Shown piece after piece: positions 47,343-56,312 of a DNA stretch of 64,000 nucleotides. Origin of the DNA: Kordiimonas sp. (GTDB taxonomy: Bacteria; Pseudomonadota; Alphaproteobacteria; Sphingomonadales; Emcibacteraceae); assembly GCA_002700365.1 (NCBI GenBank), contig PADB01000012.1, positions 1 to 64,000 on the forward strand, read 5' to 3'. Under the pieces are notes generated by a model, which made no database searches, was not told the origin of the DNA, and saw nothing but the letters and a program-made list of their open reading frames with translations. Within the stretch, counting starts at the first letter, position 1, and every line of letters begins with the position of its first letter. Both the position numbers and the translations under genes were made by a program.

Positions 47343-47384
47343 TGTGATGTCACACGAAAAATTAACGCCTCATAAGTTATGAGG
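47343..47384. promoter_or_regulatory. Two palindromes upstream of the Hpt/pseudo-receiver gene
   Basis: TGTGA-TG-TCACA (47343-47354) and CCTCATAA-G-TTATGAGG (47368-47384) are both perfect. The second would overlap the -35 region of a promoter whose -10 is TATAAT at 47398-47403. They are candidate operators. Confidence 0.4.
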
Positions 47385-47429
47385 GCAGCATAAGTATTAT
47401 AATGCAAAAAGAAAAATAGAGGGGTTGCT

Positions 47430-48200
47430 GTGCAGACGGATGAATTATTATTGCAGTTAAAGCAGGAAGCAAAAGACAGCTTTGCTGACACCATTCAGGC
47501 TCTTAATCAGGCATTGGATGATATTCGTGCGGGGCAGGGGGAAGCGAGCACTTTATTTCGTCAAATATGTTATGACATCCATAACTTAAAAGGAATGGGT
47601 GGAACATACGGTTATCCGGTGGTTAGTGTTGTTGCCCACCGTTTTGAAGAACAACTGTCTGATATCAATGAGCTTACGGCCGACAATATACGGGTGATGC
47701 AGCGCGGGGTGGATATTCTGGAGGATGTGACAGAGCATCACTTAGAGGCAAAAAATGATACCATCGCCGACATTGTCAGGCAGTTTATACCGGTCGGTGC
47801 AGATGAATTTGATGAGACGGACATTGTCGTGCGTCATGTCGAGGTGATGCTTGTAGCGGAGGCCGGTATAGCAACCAAAATGGTCAGCCGCGAATTAAAA
47901 GAATGTGGTTATCGTGTCAGTCATGTCAGTGACCCCTTTGAAGCAATGAAATTTACAGTGATTTACCCGCCGGACCTGCTCATCGTGAACGCGGTGATGG
48001 AGAATTTAGGCGGTATCGACCTGATCCGGGGGTTGAAGTCTATGAAGCCGACATCGCGCGTGCCGATGGCTCTTCTGACCAGTTGGGCGGAAGGTGACGC
48101 ACGATTAGCAGACGTGCCGTCAGGAGTGCCTATTTTACGCAAAAGCAGCACGTTTAGCGATGACATTGCCCAAGCCTTGATCGGTTTGGGTGTTGTATGA
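47430..48200 (+). CDS. Hpt domain fused to a degenerate receiver domain
   Basis: 256 residues. An N-terminal histidine phosphotransfer domain (about 1-115) has the phospho-histidine motif HNLKG with H51. A C-terminal receiver-like domain (about 135-255) keeps the conserved lysine region (PILRKSS, K238) but has Asn187 (LLIVNAVMENLGG) where the phospho-acceptor Asp belongs, and lacks the acidic pair. It is probably a phosphorelay intermediate with a phosphorylation-blind regulatory domain. GTG start with AGAGGGG upstream. Its place beside divK/pleD suggests cell-cycle signalling, an inference. Confidence 0.75.
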   Translation: MQTDELLLQLKQEAKDSFADTIQALNQALDDIRAGQGEASTLFRQICYDIHNLKGMGGTYGYPVVSVVAHRFEEQLSDINELTADNIRVMQRGVDILEDVTEHHLEAKNDTIADIVRQFIPVGADEFDETDIVVRHVEVMLVAEAGIATKMVSRELKECGYRVSHVSDPFEAMKFTVIYPPDLLIVNAVMENLGGIDLIRGLKSMKPTSRVPMALLTSWAEGDARLADVPSGVPILRKSSTFSDDIAQALIGLGVV

Positions 48201-48244
48201 GTTCGGACCTGTTTTTATCGGGAATAACAGTGGGTTAGGGGCGG

Positions 48245-50533
48245 TTATTTCTTACGATACTTTCGCCGCCGTTGCGGTGATGTGCCCGCGGGTGGCCGCG
48301 ATTTACTTGCTGCTGCTTTACCACGCTGACGGTGTCCTTTACGGTTATTACGAAAAGGGCCGTCATTGTCATTTTTGATATCGTCACCCATACAAATATC
48401 AAGCACAAGGCCACCGGTAACAGGATTGGCTTCAACCAGTTTTACAGTGACAGTTTGTCCTAGCTGGAAAGTCAGGTTAGTTTTCTCTCCAATTAAAGCA
48501 TGGCGTTCTTCCACATGGTGGTAGTAGTCATATGGAAGACTTGAAATAGGGACCAGACCATCGCCGCCGCTGTCATTTAAGGTGATGAACAGACCGAAAC
48601 GATTTACCCCCGAAATTTTACCTTCAAAAATATCCCCGACATGTTCGCTCATAAAGGCAGCAATATATCGGTCTTTGGATTCCCTTTCTGCTACCATCGC
48701 GATGCGTTCTGTTTTTGAGATGTGTTCCGCAATATTACGGAAAGTTTCTTTATCCTGATCGGATAAGCCATCATTGCCCAGATTATACGCACTAATAAGC
48801 GCACGGTGGACCATTACATCTGCATAGCGTCTAATAGGTGAGGTGAAATGAGCATAACGTGACAGGGACAGGCCAAAATGGCCAAGATTTTCAGGGGTGT
48901 ACATCGCTTGGGATTGTGTGCGCAAGACAACCTGATTGATGACATCAGCGTGAGGACTTTCAACAGCCTGAGATAAAATCGCATTAAAAATACGCGGTTT
49001 CATGACCTGCGCTTTTGCCATTTTATAATCAAGACTATCGAGAAAGTCGTGTAAAGCCACGATTTTTTCGGCCGCCGGTTCTTCGTGGACACGGTACATA
49101 CAGGGCCATTCTTTAGCTTCAAGGCTTTCGGCGGCACAGACATTCGCCTGTATCATAAATTCTTCTACGAGCTTATGGGCTGTTAGGGGTGTTTTTTGTT
49201 CAATGGCCATGACGTGGCCATTCTCATCCAAACGGATGCGTCGTTCAGGCAGCTCCAAAGCCAGAGGTTGACGTTGTTGCCGCCCTTTTTCCAGGACACT
49301 ATAGGCCTGAAAGAGCGGTGTTATCACAGAGTCAAGTAAGAGAGCAGATTTATCATCGGGATGCCCATCACCCGCCGCCTGAAACTGTTCATAGCTTAGT
49401 CCAGCAGCGCAGCGCATAAGCCCGCGGACAAAGCGATGACGTATTTTTTTGCCCGTGGCATCAAACCACATATGCACCGCCATACAGGCCCGATCTTCTC
49501 CTTCACGTAAAGAGCAGAGGTCATTAGATAGAGCCTCTGGCAGCATCGGAACGACCCTGTCAGGAAAATATACGGAATTACCACGACGGAAGGCTTCACG
49601 GTTCAGCGCAGATCCTGGGGTGACGTATAGGGCAACATCTGCAATGGCCACGATAACATGCCATCCGCCCTGATTTTGTGGGTCTGTGTCGGGTTCCGCC
49701 CAAATGGCATCGTCATGGTCGCGGGCATCTGCCGGGTCAATCGTTATCAATGGGATATCACGTAAATCGTCACGCGATCCTAACGGGACCGGGCTTGCGG
49801 CCTCGGCTTCGGCAAGGGTTTCCTCACTAAATTCCAACGGCAGGGAGTGTTCGTGAATGGCAATCAGGCTGATGGCTCTGGGTTCATTCAAATTTCCGAG
49901 CCGCTCTTTTACAATAGCGGTCCTTAGGCCCCGGCTGCGCCGCGCGGATACCGGTTTGGCTTCTGCCAGGACTAATTCGCCTTTTTGGGCGTCCAGACTG
50001 TCTTTGGGGGCTACGGCATAATGCTGACGATTCTTTTTGTCCGTTGGAATAATGACAAAGTCACCTTCGTCATTTTGCTGAAAAAATCCTAAAAATACCG
50101 CAGCTGACCGTTCCAGTTTACGAATGACTTTTGCGCGAAACAGGCCGTTGCGATCAGTGGGTTCTAATCGTGCTAAAACAGAATTACCCAGCGATAGCCC
50201 GGCGGCCTTCTCATGGGGGATATAGATTTGCGGAGGCTTCTTTTTTGTCGGCCACTTTGCAGGAACAGCTTTAAGATCGCCGTCATCATCCAAACCGATG
50301 ATATTAATGACGGTCACGGCCGGTAAGTCCCCGGCACCATGCAGGCGTCCCCTGTGGCCCCTGTTAACGTCGCCGTCTAAAGACATGGCGCGTAATATTT
50401 TTTTTAATTCGCGACGGTCGTCACCATGAATATGGAAAGCCCGGGCAATTTCACGTTTTGTTGCTTTATCCGGATTTTCTTTGATGAATTCCAGAATTTG
50501 TTTCTTGGTCGGGAAAGGGGTCTTGTTTGTCAT
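48245..50533 (-). CDS. rnr: Ribonuclease R
   Basis: 762-residue 3'-5' exoribonuclease that degrades structured RNA. An N-terminal winged-helix region (about 1-70) precedes cold-shock domains. The RNB catalytic domain has TIDPADARDHDDAIW with the metal-binding aspartates. The S1 domain (about 640-720) is marked by GDIFEGKISGVNRFGLFITL. A basic Lys/Arg-rich tail ends the protein. It lies 48 bases after topA on the same strand. Confidence 0.95.
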   Translation of the reverse strand: MTNKTPFPTKKQILEFIKENPDKATKREIARAFHIHGDDRRELKKILRAMSLDGDVNRGHRGRLHGAGDLPAVTVINIIGLDDDGDLKAVPAKWPTKKKPPQIYIPHEKAAGLSLGNSVLARLEPTDRNGLFRAKVIRKLERSAAVFLGFFQQNDEGDFVIIPTDKKNRQHYAVAPKDSLDAQKGELVLAEAKPVSARRSRGLRTAIVKERLGNLNEPRAISLIAIHEHSLPLEFSEETLAEAEAASPVPLGSRDDLRDIPLITIDPADARDHDDAIWAEPDTDPQNQGGWHVIVAIADVALYVTPGSALNREAFRRGNSVYFPDRVVPMLPEALSNDLCSLREGEDRACMAVHMWFDATGKKIRHRFVRGLMRCAAGLSYEQFQAAGDGHPDDKSALLLDSVITPLFQAYSVLEKGRQQRQPLALELPERRIRLDENGHVMAIEQKTPLTAHKLVEEFMIQANVCAAESLEAKEWPCMYRVHEEPAAEKIVALHDFLDSLDYKMAKAQVMKPRIFNAILSQAVESPHADVINQVVLRTQSQAMYTPENLGHFGLSLSRYAHFTSPIRRYADVMVHRALISAYNLGNDGLSDQDKETFRNIAEHISKTERIAMVAERESKDRYIAAFMSEHVGDIFEGKISGVNRFGLFITLNDSGGDGLVPISSLPYDYYHHVEERHALIGEKTNLTFQLGQTVTVKLVEANPVTGGLVLDICMGDDIKNDNDGPFRNNRKGHRQRGKAAASKSRPPAGTSPQRRRKYRKK

Positions 50534-50581
50534 GGCCTTTCCCTCTCTGGGTGGGGTTTGTTTAGTCAGTATAAGTCTCTA

Positions 50582-53185
50582 TTATTCTTGTTTGCTTGCA
50601 GCGGTTTTGCGCCGCGTTGTGGTTTTTCTTTTTGTAGCAGTTTTGGCTTTGGGTTTTGCTTTTGTCTTGGTTTTTGTTTTTGCAGCCCGGGCCTTTAGTA
50701 ATTCAATGGCCTCTTCCATGGTGATGCTCTCTGGTGTCTTATCTTTAGGAATGGTGGCATTGATTTTGTTGTGTTTGACATAGGGGCCGTAACGCCCATC
50801 CATAACCTGAACAGGATTGTTATCTTCCGGATGCGGGCCGAGTTCCTTCAGTGACTTGGAAGTGCTACCGCGTTTTTTATTTTTACTATCGGCAAGAACC
50901 GCTACAGCACGATTGACGCCTACTGTAAAGACGTCCTCTGTCGAATCCAGACTGGCGGAGGTTCCGTCATGGCTGAGGTAAGGTCCATAACGTCCAATGG
51001 TCGCTGTGATATCTTTACCACTTTCGGGGTGGACGCCGACCTGTCGGGGCAGCGACAACAGGGCTAAAGCCTTATCCAAATCAATGTCGTCAGGAACAAG
51101 GTCCTTGGGTATGGTGGCGCGCTTTGGTTTTTCCTTCTTATCAACAGGTTCGCCCAATTGGATATAGGGACCAAAACGACCAGTACGCAAGGTGACTTCC
51201 ATCTGTGTTTGGGGGTCGATGCCAAGAACTTTTGGTCCGTCATCTGCGACCATAGCTTCGTCCTCGCCCCCCGCTTTCAACGGACGTGTAAATTTACATT
51301 CCGGATAATCAGAACAACCGATAAAGGCACCATAGCGACTGGTTTTGATACTGAGCTGCCCTTTGCCGCATTTCGGGCAGAGACGCGGGTCCTTGCCATC
51401 CTCTTCCTGCGGGAACACATAAGGGCCCAAGACATCATTCAAGGTATCCAGCACATTGGTAATGCGCAGTTCAGCGGTTTCATCCACGGCCTTTTTGAAT
51501 TCTTCCCAGAAGTCTGCCAGGACTTTTTTCCAGGGAATATCACCGGAAGAGATCAGATCAAGCTGTCCTTCCAGGTCCGCAGTAAAGTCATATTGAACAT
51601 ATTTATGGAAAAAGTTTTCCAAAAATGCCGTAACGAGCCGGCCTTTATCTTCTGGAATGAAGCGGTTTTTCTCCATCTGCACATAATTGCGGTCGCGCAG
51701 TACAGACAAAATAGAGGCATATGTTGACGGGCGCCCGATGCCTAACTCTTCCATTTTTTTGACCAGACTGGCTTCGGTGAAGCGTGGTGGTGGTTCGGTA
51801 AAGTGCTGATCGGCATTGACCTTTTGCTGGTCTAATGCGTCACTGGCATTCAGCGGGGGCAGGCGGCGTTCTTCGCTGTCATCGCGGCTATCATCACGAC
51901 TTTCTTGATAGAGCTTAAGGAAGCCGTCAAATTTCTGTACGGCACCAGTAGCCCGTAAGACTGCATTGTTGGCATCGGAGATGATTTCTGCCGTGGTGCG
52001 TTCGATTTCCGCAGATCGCATCTGACAGGCAATGGTCCGCTTCCAGATCAATTCATATAGCCGGTATTGGTCTTTATCCAGAATACTGGCAAGATCCTGA
52101 GGTTTCCGAGACAGGTCCGTAGGGCGGATCGCTTCGTGTGCTTCCTGTGCATTTTTTGCTTTGCTTTTATAGAGGCGCGGTTTTTCAGGAAGATATTGGT
52201 CACCAAAATCATGAGCGATAACCTGACGACAGCCATTAATGGCTTCCTGTGCCATGGTGACACCATCGGTTCGCATATAAGTAATGAGCCCAATGGTTTC
52301 CCCGCCAATATCGGTGCCTTCATACAGCCGTTGAGCAACCTGCATGGTGCGCGAGGCACTAAAACCTAATTTACGGGAGGCTTCCTGTTGCAACGTTGAT
52401 GTGGTGAAGGGTGGATAGGGATTACGCTTTGCGGGCTTGCTGACAACGGAATGAACGGTGAATTTACCCTGTTCAATGATCTGCTTAGCTGCCGAGGCCT
52501 TTTCGGCATTAGAGAGAGAGAATTTGTCTAACTTTGTACCATCAAGGTGAGTAAGGCGCGCCGTCAGAGGCTGTCCGGTGGCAGTATGAAAATCAGCATC
52601 CACTGTCCAGTATTCTTCTGGCTTAAATATTTCTATTTGCAGTTCGCGGTCACAAATCAGGCGAAGTGCAACAGATTGCACCCGCCCGGCCGAACGTGCA
52701 CCCGGTAATTTACGCCACAGGACAGGTGATAATGTAAAACCCACCAAATAATCCAGTGCCCGGCGCGCCAGATAAGCGTCCACTAGCTCCTGATCCAGAT
52801 GCCGGGGGCTTTCCATCGCTTTTAGAATGGCATTTTTGGTGATTTCGTTAAAAACAACGCGTTCTACGTCGATTTTGTCCAGAATTTTTTCTTTTTTCAG
52901 AACTTCGAGCACATGCCAGGAAATAGCCTCTCCCTCACGATCAGGGTCGGTGGCCAGAATCAATTTGTCCGACGTCTTCGTGGCGGCAACAATATCTTTG
53001 ATCCGTTTCTTGCTGTCGCTATCCATCGCCCAGCGCATGGAAAAGTCTTCTTCAGGCTTTACCGATCCATCTTTGGAAGGCAGATCACGGATATGCCCGA
53101 AACTGGCCAGTACCGTGTAATCTTTACCTAGATATTTATTGATGGTTTTTGCTTTTGCCGGGGATTCAACAATTACAACGTTCAT
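50582..53185 (-). CDS. topA: DNA topoisomerase I
   Basis: 867-residue type IA topoisomerase that relaxes negative supercoils. The TOPRIM domain starts MNVVIVESPAKAKTINKYLG and continues with ATDPDREGEAISWH. The catalytic tyrosine is Y303 in ITYMRTDGV. One C4 zinc ribbon (CPKCGKGQLSIKTSRYGAFI, then CSDYPEC) is followed by three topoisomerase C-terminal repeats (GRYGPY, GRFGPY). The end is an unusually Lys/Thr/Arg-rich tail of about 35 residues. Confidence 0.96.
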   Translation of the reverse strand: MNVVIVESPAKAKTINKYLGKDYTVLASFGHIRDLPSKDGSVKPEEDFSMRWAMDSDSKKRIKDIVAATKTSDKLILATDPDREGEAISWHVLEVLKKEKILDKIDVERVVFNEITKNAILKAMESPRHLDQELVDAYLARRALDYLVGFTLSPVLWRKLPGARSAGRVQSVALRLICDRELQIEIFKPEEYWTVDADFHTATGQPLTARLTHLDGTKLDKFSLSNAEKASAAKQIIEQGKFTVHSVVSKPAKRNPYPPFTTSTLQQEASRKLGFSASRTMQVAQRLYEGTDIGGETIGLITYMRTDGVTMAQEAINGCRQVIAHDFGDQYLPEKPRLYKSKAKNAQEAHEAIRPTDLSRKPQDLASILDKDQYRLYELIWKRTIACQMRSAEIERTTAEIISDANNAVLRATGAVQKFDGFLKLYQESRDDSRDDSEERRLPPLNASDALDQQKVNADQHFTEPPPRFTEASLVKKMEELGIGRPSTYASILSVLRDRNYVQMEKNRFIPEDKGRLVTAFLENFFHKYVQYDFTADLEGQLDLISSGDIPWKKVLADFWEEFKKAVDETAELRITNVLDTLNDVLGPYVFPQEEDGKDPRLCPKCGKGQLSIKTSRYGAFIGCSDYPECKFTRPLKAGGEDEAMVADDGPKVLGIDPQTQMEVTLRTGRFGPYIQLGEPVDKKEKPKRATIPKDLVPDDIDLDKALALLSLPRQVGVHPESGKDITATIGRYGPYLSHDGTSASLDSTEDVFTVGVNRAVAVLADSKNKKRGSTSKSLKELGPHPEDNNPVQVMDGRYGPYVKHNKINATIPKDKTPESITMEEAIELLKARAAKTKTKTKAKPKAKTATKRKTTTRRKTAASKQE

Positions 53186-53268
53186 TTATTTCCTAACACA
53201 GAAGACCGCATAATCGGCGGCCCATTCTTTAAATAAGCTCTTCTCTTTTTGGCCAATAGCACAGTTTG

Positions 53269-54414
53269 TTATGCCAAGGCTACACGATTTCCTGAAGTTC
53301 TTATGACATTTCCAGCCAATTCCAGTTCCAGAAGGGCGGCGAGAACGTCCGAAACGTCAAAGTCGGTTTGGCGGATAAGCTCATCTATGTCAATGGGGGC
53401 ATGACTAAGTAAGTCATGGATTTTATGACGTATTTTATCCATTTCCGGTCCTTCTGTTTCTTTGACAGGGGCCTCTTCAAATAAATTAAGCTGCGTGTCA
53501 GATATGCGACGTTGCCGCATATTGTTCAAGGCCTGAAGAATATCACTGGCACTTTCGGTGAGTACGGCCCCTTGGCGAATCAATTCATTAGGGCCCTTGG
53601 CACGTGGGTCGAGCGGCGAGCCGGGAATGGCAAAAACTTCGCGTCCCTGTTCCAGTGCCTGCCGTGCCGTAATAAGTGAGCCTGATTTGTATGTGGCTTC
53701 AGTCACGAGTGTTCCCAGAGATAAGCCTGATATAATGCGATTACGGCGCGGGAAATGGCGGGCCTGAGGTTGTGTCCCGAGCGGCATTTCACTTACAACA
53801 AGACCCATTTCACATAATTGAGCGTAAAGGTCACGGTGTTGCTGAGGATAGATGACATCTACACCGCCAGCCAGAACTGCAATTGTTCCCGTCGCCAATG
53901 CCGCTTTATGCACAACCCCATCAATGCCGCGTGCCATACCGGACGTAATGACATATCCAGCCTGCCCGACCTCTTCTGCGATGCGCTGCGCCAGGTTCAT
54001 TCCTGCAGCAGAGGCATTCCGGGCCCCGACAATGGCGAAACAGTCTTTTTGTAACAAATGCAGATGCCCTTTTGCGATGAGAGCAGGTGGGGCGTCCTCT
54101 ATATAGGAGAGGGGGCGTGGATAATTATGATCGCCCCATATAATTAATTCTGCATTATTTTGTTCGACATGGGTTACTTCCCTTTCGATTTGCTCTAATG
54201 GGGCCGCGATTAAAGGCTTTTTGCGTCCGCCGCGCCGTGAGAGTTCGGGTAAGGCCTCAATAGCATGGATGGCAGATTTATAGCGGGAAACTAAATGCCG
54301 GAAAGTGACAGGACCAATATTTTCCGTACGAATAAGACGTAGTCTGGCCTGTTTTTCCTTACGAGAAAGGGGGCTCTGTGGTGAAGGGGGCTCTGTAGTG
54401 AAGGAAGAAGACAG
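53269..54414 (-). CDS. dprA: DNA processing protein DprA, with a non-canonical CTG start
   Basis: DprA loads RecA onto incoming single-stranded DNA in natural transformation. The Rossmann domain shows FAIVGARNASAAGMNLAQRI, TSGMARGIDGVVHKAA and PRRNRIISGLS; a winged-helix domain ends it. From the stop of plsY the frame is open for 381 codons with a good DprA N-terminus (RLRLIRTENIGPVTFRHLV), but has no ATG, GTG or TTG before 54057. The likely start is CTG 54414, directly after the plsY TAG, with AAGGAGG five bases upstream. A 17-bp tandem duplication lies at codons 5-15. Confidence 0.8.
   Translation of the reverse strand: MSSSFTTEPPSPQSPLSRKEKQARLRLIRTENIGPVTFRHLVSRYKSAIHAIEALPELSRRGGRKKPLIAAPLEQIEREVTHVEQNNAELIIWGDHNYPRPLSYIEDAPPALIAKGHLHLLQKDCFAIVGARNASAAGMNLAQRIAEEVGQAGYVITSGMARGIDGVVHKAALATGTIAVLAGGVDVIYPQQHRDLYAQLCEMGLVVSEMPLGTQPQARHFPRRNRIISGLSLGTLVTEATYKSGSLITARQALEQGREVFAIPGSPLDPRAKGPNELIRQGAVLTESASDILQALNNMRQRRISDTQLNLFEEAPVKETEGPEMDKIRHKIHDLLSHAPIDIDELIRQTDFDVSDVLAALLELELAGNVIRTSGNRVALA
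54369..54402. repeat. 17-bp tandem duplication at the 5' end of dprA
   Basis: Two adjacent 17-base units (54369-54385 and 54386-54402) differ at one base. Because 17 is not a multiple of three, gain or loss of one unit shifts the dprA frame. On the minus strand the units encode TEPP/SPQSP-type residues. Confidence 0.9.
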
Positions 54415-55023
54415 CTAATCCTCCTTTTTCTTGTGTCCGATTTTAGGTTCAGTACCCTCAAGAATTCTGCGTATATTTTCTTTATGTCTTATATAAATTA
54501 GACCTGTGAGAAGCAGGCATAAAATTGCCATGTGGGAAGTGGCGAAAAAATAAGAGTAAACCGGGGATAGCAAAGCTGCTATCAGGGCTGAGAGTGATGA
54601 AAGGCGAGTTGCTGCCGCGACTATAATCCAGGTGAGGCAACAGGCAACGCCCACGGGCCATGACAGAGCGATTATTGTCCCCAGAAAAGTGGCGACCCCT
54701 TTTCCGCCCTTAAATTTCAGCCACAGGGGATAGAGATGTCCTATAAAGGCACCGCCGCCAGCCAAGAGAGCCAGCAAGTCTTCATCCCATAGGAGCTTTG
54801 CGATGATCACAGCAATGGCCCCTTTACCGCTATCCAAAAGAAGCGTTAGCAATGCTAGGGGGCGATTTCCAGTGCGGAGTACATTGGTTGCCCCAATATT
54901 GCCTGAGCCTATTTTTCGAATATCACCATACCCGGCCAGTGACGTGAGCAACAAACCAAAAGGAATGGACCCGAGTATATACCCCCCCAAAATTACGCCC
55001 GTAATGAGCGTGATATCAGTCAT
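54415..55023 (-). CDS. plsY: Acyl-phosphate glycerol-3-phosphate acyltransferase PlsY
   Basis: 202-residue inner-membrane enzyme that acylates glycerol-3-phosphate from acyl-phosphate, the first step of phospholipid synthesis. Conserved motifs are GSIPFGLLL, IGSGNIGATNVLRTGN and LKFKGGKGVATFLG; five or more hydrophobic helices are apparent. The C-terminus KKKED encodes the ribosome-binding site of dprA. It overlaps pyrC by four bases. plsX is not in the window. Confidence 0.96.
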   Translation of the reverse strand: MTDITLITGVILGGYILGSIPFGLLLTSLAGYGDIRKIGSGNIGATNVLRTGNRPLALLTLLLDSGKGAIAVIIAKLLWDEDLLALLAGGGAFIGHLYPLWLKFKGGKGVATFLGTIIALSWPVGVACCLTWIIVAAATRLSSLSALIAALLSPVYSYFFATSHMAILCLLLTGLIYIRHKENIRRILEGTEPKIGHKKKED

Positions 55024-56312
55024 ACGGCCTCTCGTTCATAGACGGTTTTGCCAGCGACAAGTGTGCGCTGGACAATGCCCTGCACCGGTCTGTCTTCAAA
55101 CGGTGTGTTTTTAGTCTTACTGGGGAAGTCGTCGGGATTAAGTGTTGTGGGTTTGTCCGGGTCAAAAATGCAGAGGTCCGCCGGACTACCAACAGCCAGG
55201 GTGCCAGTATCGAGCTTTAGAAGCCGGGCCGGATTGCAGGTGAATTTTGCCAGCAGATCCAATAGAGCGATAGATTTGTTATGGTATAACTCTAAAGATA
55301 AGGGCAGCAGGGTTTCCAAACCAATGACGCCATCTGCGGCCTGCTCGAAAGGTAGTCGTTTACTTTCAGGATCCTGAGGGTCATGGCCGGAGACGATGAC
55401 ATCAATTGTGCCATCAGCCAAGGCGCTGACGATGGCCTGACGGTCCATTTCGTTACGCAATGGTGGCGATAGTTTGGCAAAAGTGCGGTAATCCCCCACC
55501 GCTGTTTCATTGAGGGCGAAATGTGGGACAGCAACACCCGCAGACAAGCCATTGCGACGTTTCTTTGCCTGCCGCATTGCGTCCAGTGCGTCATAGGTTG
55601 TCAACTGCGCCGCATGATATCTGGTGCGACATTCCTGCAATAGGCGCAGGTCCCGTTCCAGCATGATAACTTCGGCGATTGTTGGAATGCCGACAAGGCC
55701 TAGACGGCTGGCCTGTTCTCCGGCATTGACGCAGCCATTTGCCGCGAGTTCCGGTTCTTCTATGTGCTGAATGATGAGCGGGTCGAAATATTCAGCATAT
55801 TGCAGAATACGGCTCATGACCTGTGCGTTAGCGACAGGCTTTTTGCCATCTGTAAAGGCCGTGACGCCATATTGGCTTAATAGCCCGATTTCTGTCATTT
55901 CCTGCCCGGCCATCGCCTTTGTAAGGGGGGACATAGGGCAGACATTTATTGGCAGGCCTTCCGCCTGACGTGCGGTGTGTTCAATAACGGCGATATCATC
56001 GGTCAGTTCGGTCGCACGGGGTACCGTGATGATTGTGGTGACGCCGCCATATGCTGCGGCTTCGGTAATATTGCGTAAGCCCGCCCCGGAACTACCGATA
56101 AAAACCCGCATGTCAATAAAACCGGGAGAAAGGCATAAACCCTGACAATCAATGATGTCTATATCGTCGGGGGGGGAACCATTAAAGATATCCGGTCCCA
56201 GAGCGGAAATTTTTCCGTCTTCAATTAGCAATTGGCCCTGCTGATCCAGTTGTGTCGCCGGGTCCAGTAGTCGGGCGTTGGTCAGCAAGATTTTTCTATG
56301 CGCTGTGGTCAT
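55020..56312 (-). CDS. pyrC: Dihydroorotase-like protein lacking zinc ligands (pseudo-PyrC)
   Basis: 430-residue amidohydrolase of the dihydroorotase family. The metal-binding HxH normally found in GxIDxHxH is replaced by R69-V-F71 ([10 protein letters not shown]). Such inactive homologues next to PyrB (PyrX or PyrC') are known to support the aspartate transcarbamoylase complex. ATG 56312 is chosen to give the family start; an in-frame upstream extension overlaps pyrB. It overlaps both pyrB and plsY by four bases. A true dihydroorotase is expected elsewhere. Confidence 0.88.
   Translation of the reverse strand: MTTAHRKILLTNARLLDPATQLDQQGQLLIEDGKISALGPDIFNGSPPDDIDIIDCQGLCLSPGFIDMRVFIGSSGAGLRNITEAAAYGGVTTIITVPRATELTDDIAVIEHTARQAEGLPINVCPMSPLTKAMAGQEMTEIGLLSQYGVTAFTDGKKPVANAQVMSRILQYAEYFDPLIIQHIEEPELAANGCVNAGEQASRLGLVGIPTIAEVIMLERDLRLLQECRTRYHAAQLTTYDALDAMRQAKKRRNGLSAGVAVPHFALNETAVGDYRTFAKLSPPLRNEMDRQAIVSALADGTIDVIVSGHDPQDPESKRLPFEQAADGVIGLETLLPLSLELYHNKSIALLDLLAKFTCNPARLLKLDTGTLAVGSPADLCIFDPDKPTTLNPDDFPSKTKNTPFEDRPVQGIVQRTLVAGKTVYEREAV

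Noticed and set aside
47049-47375. A 108-codon plus-strand open frame downstream of pleD
   Set aside because: It overlaps rpmG on the opposite strand, which is a clear L33, and its product has no recognisable features.
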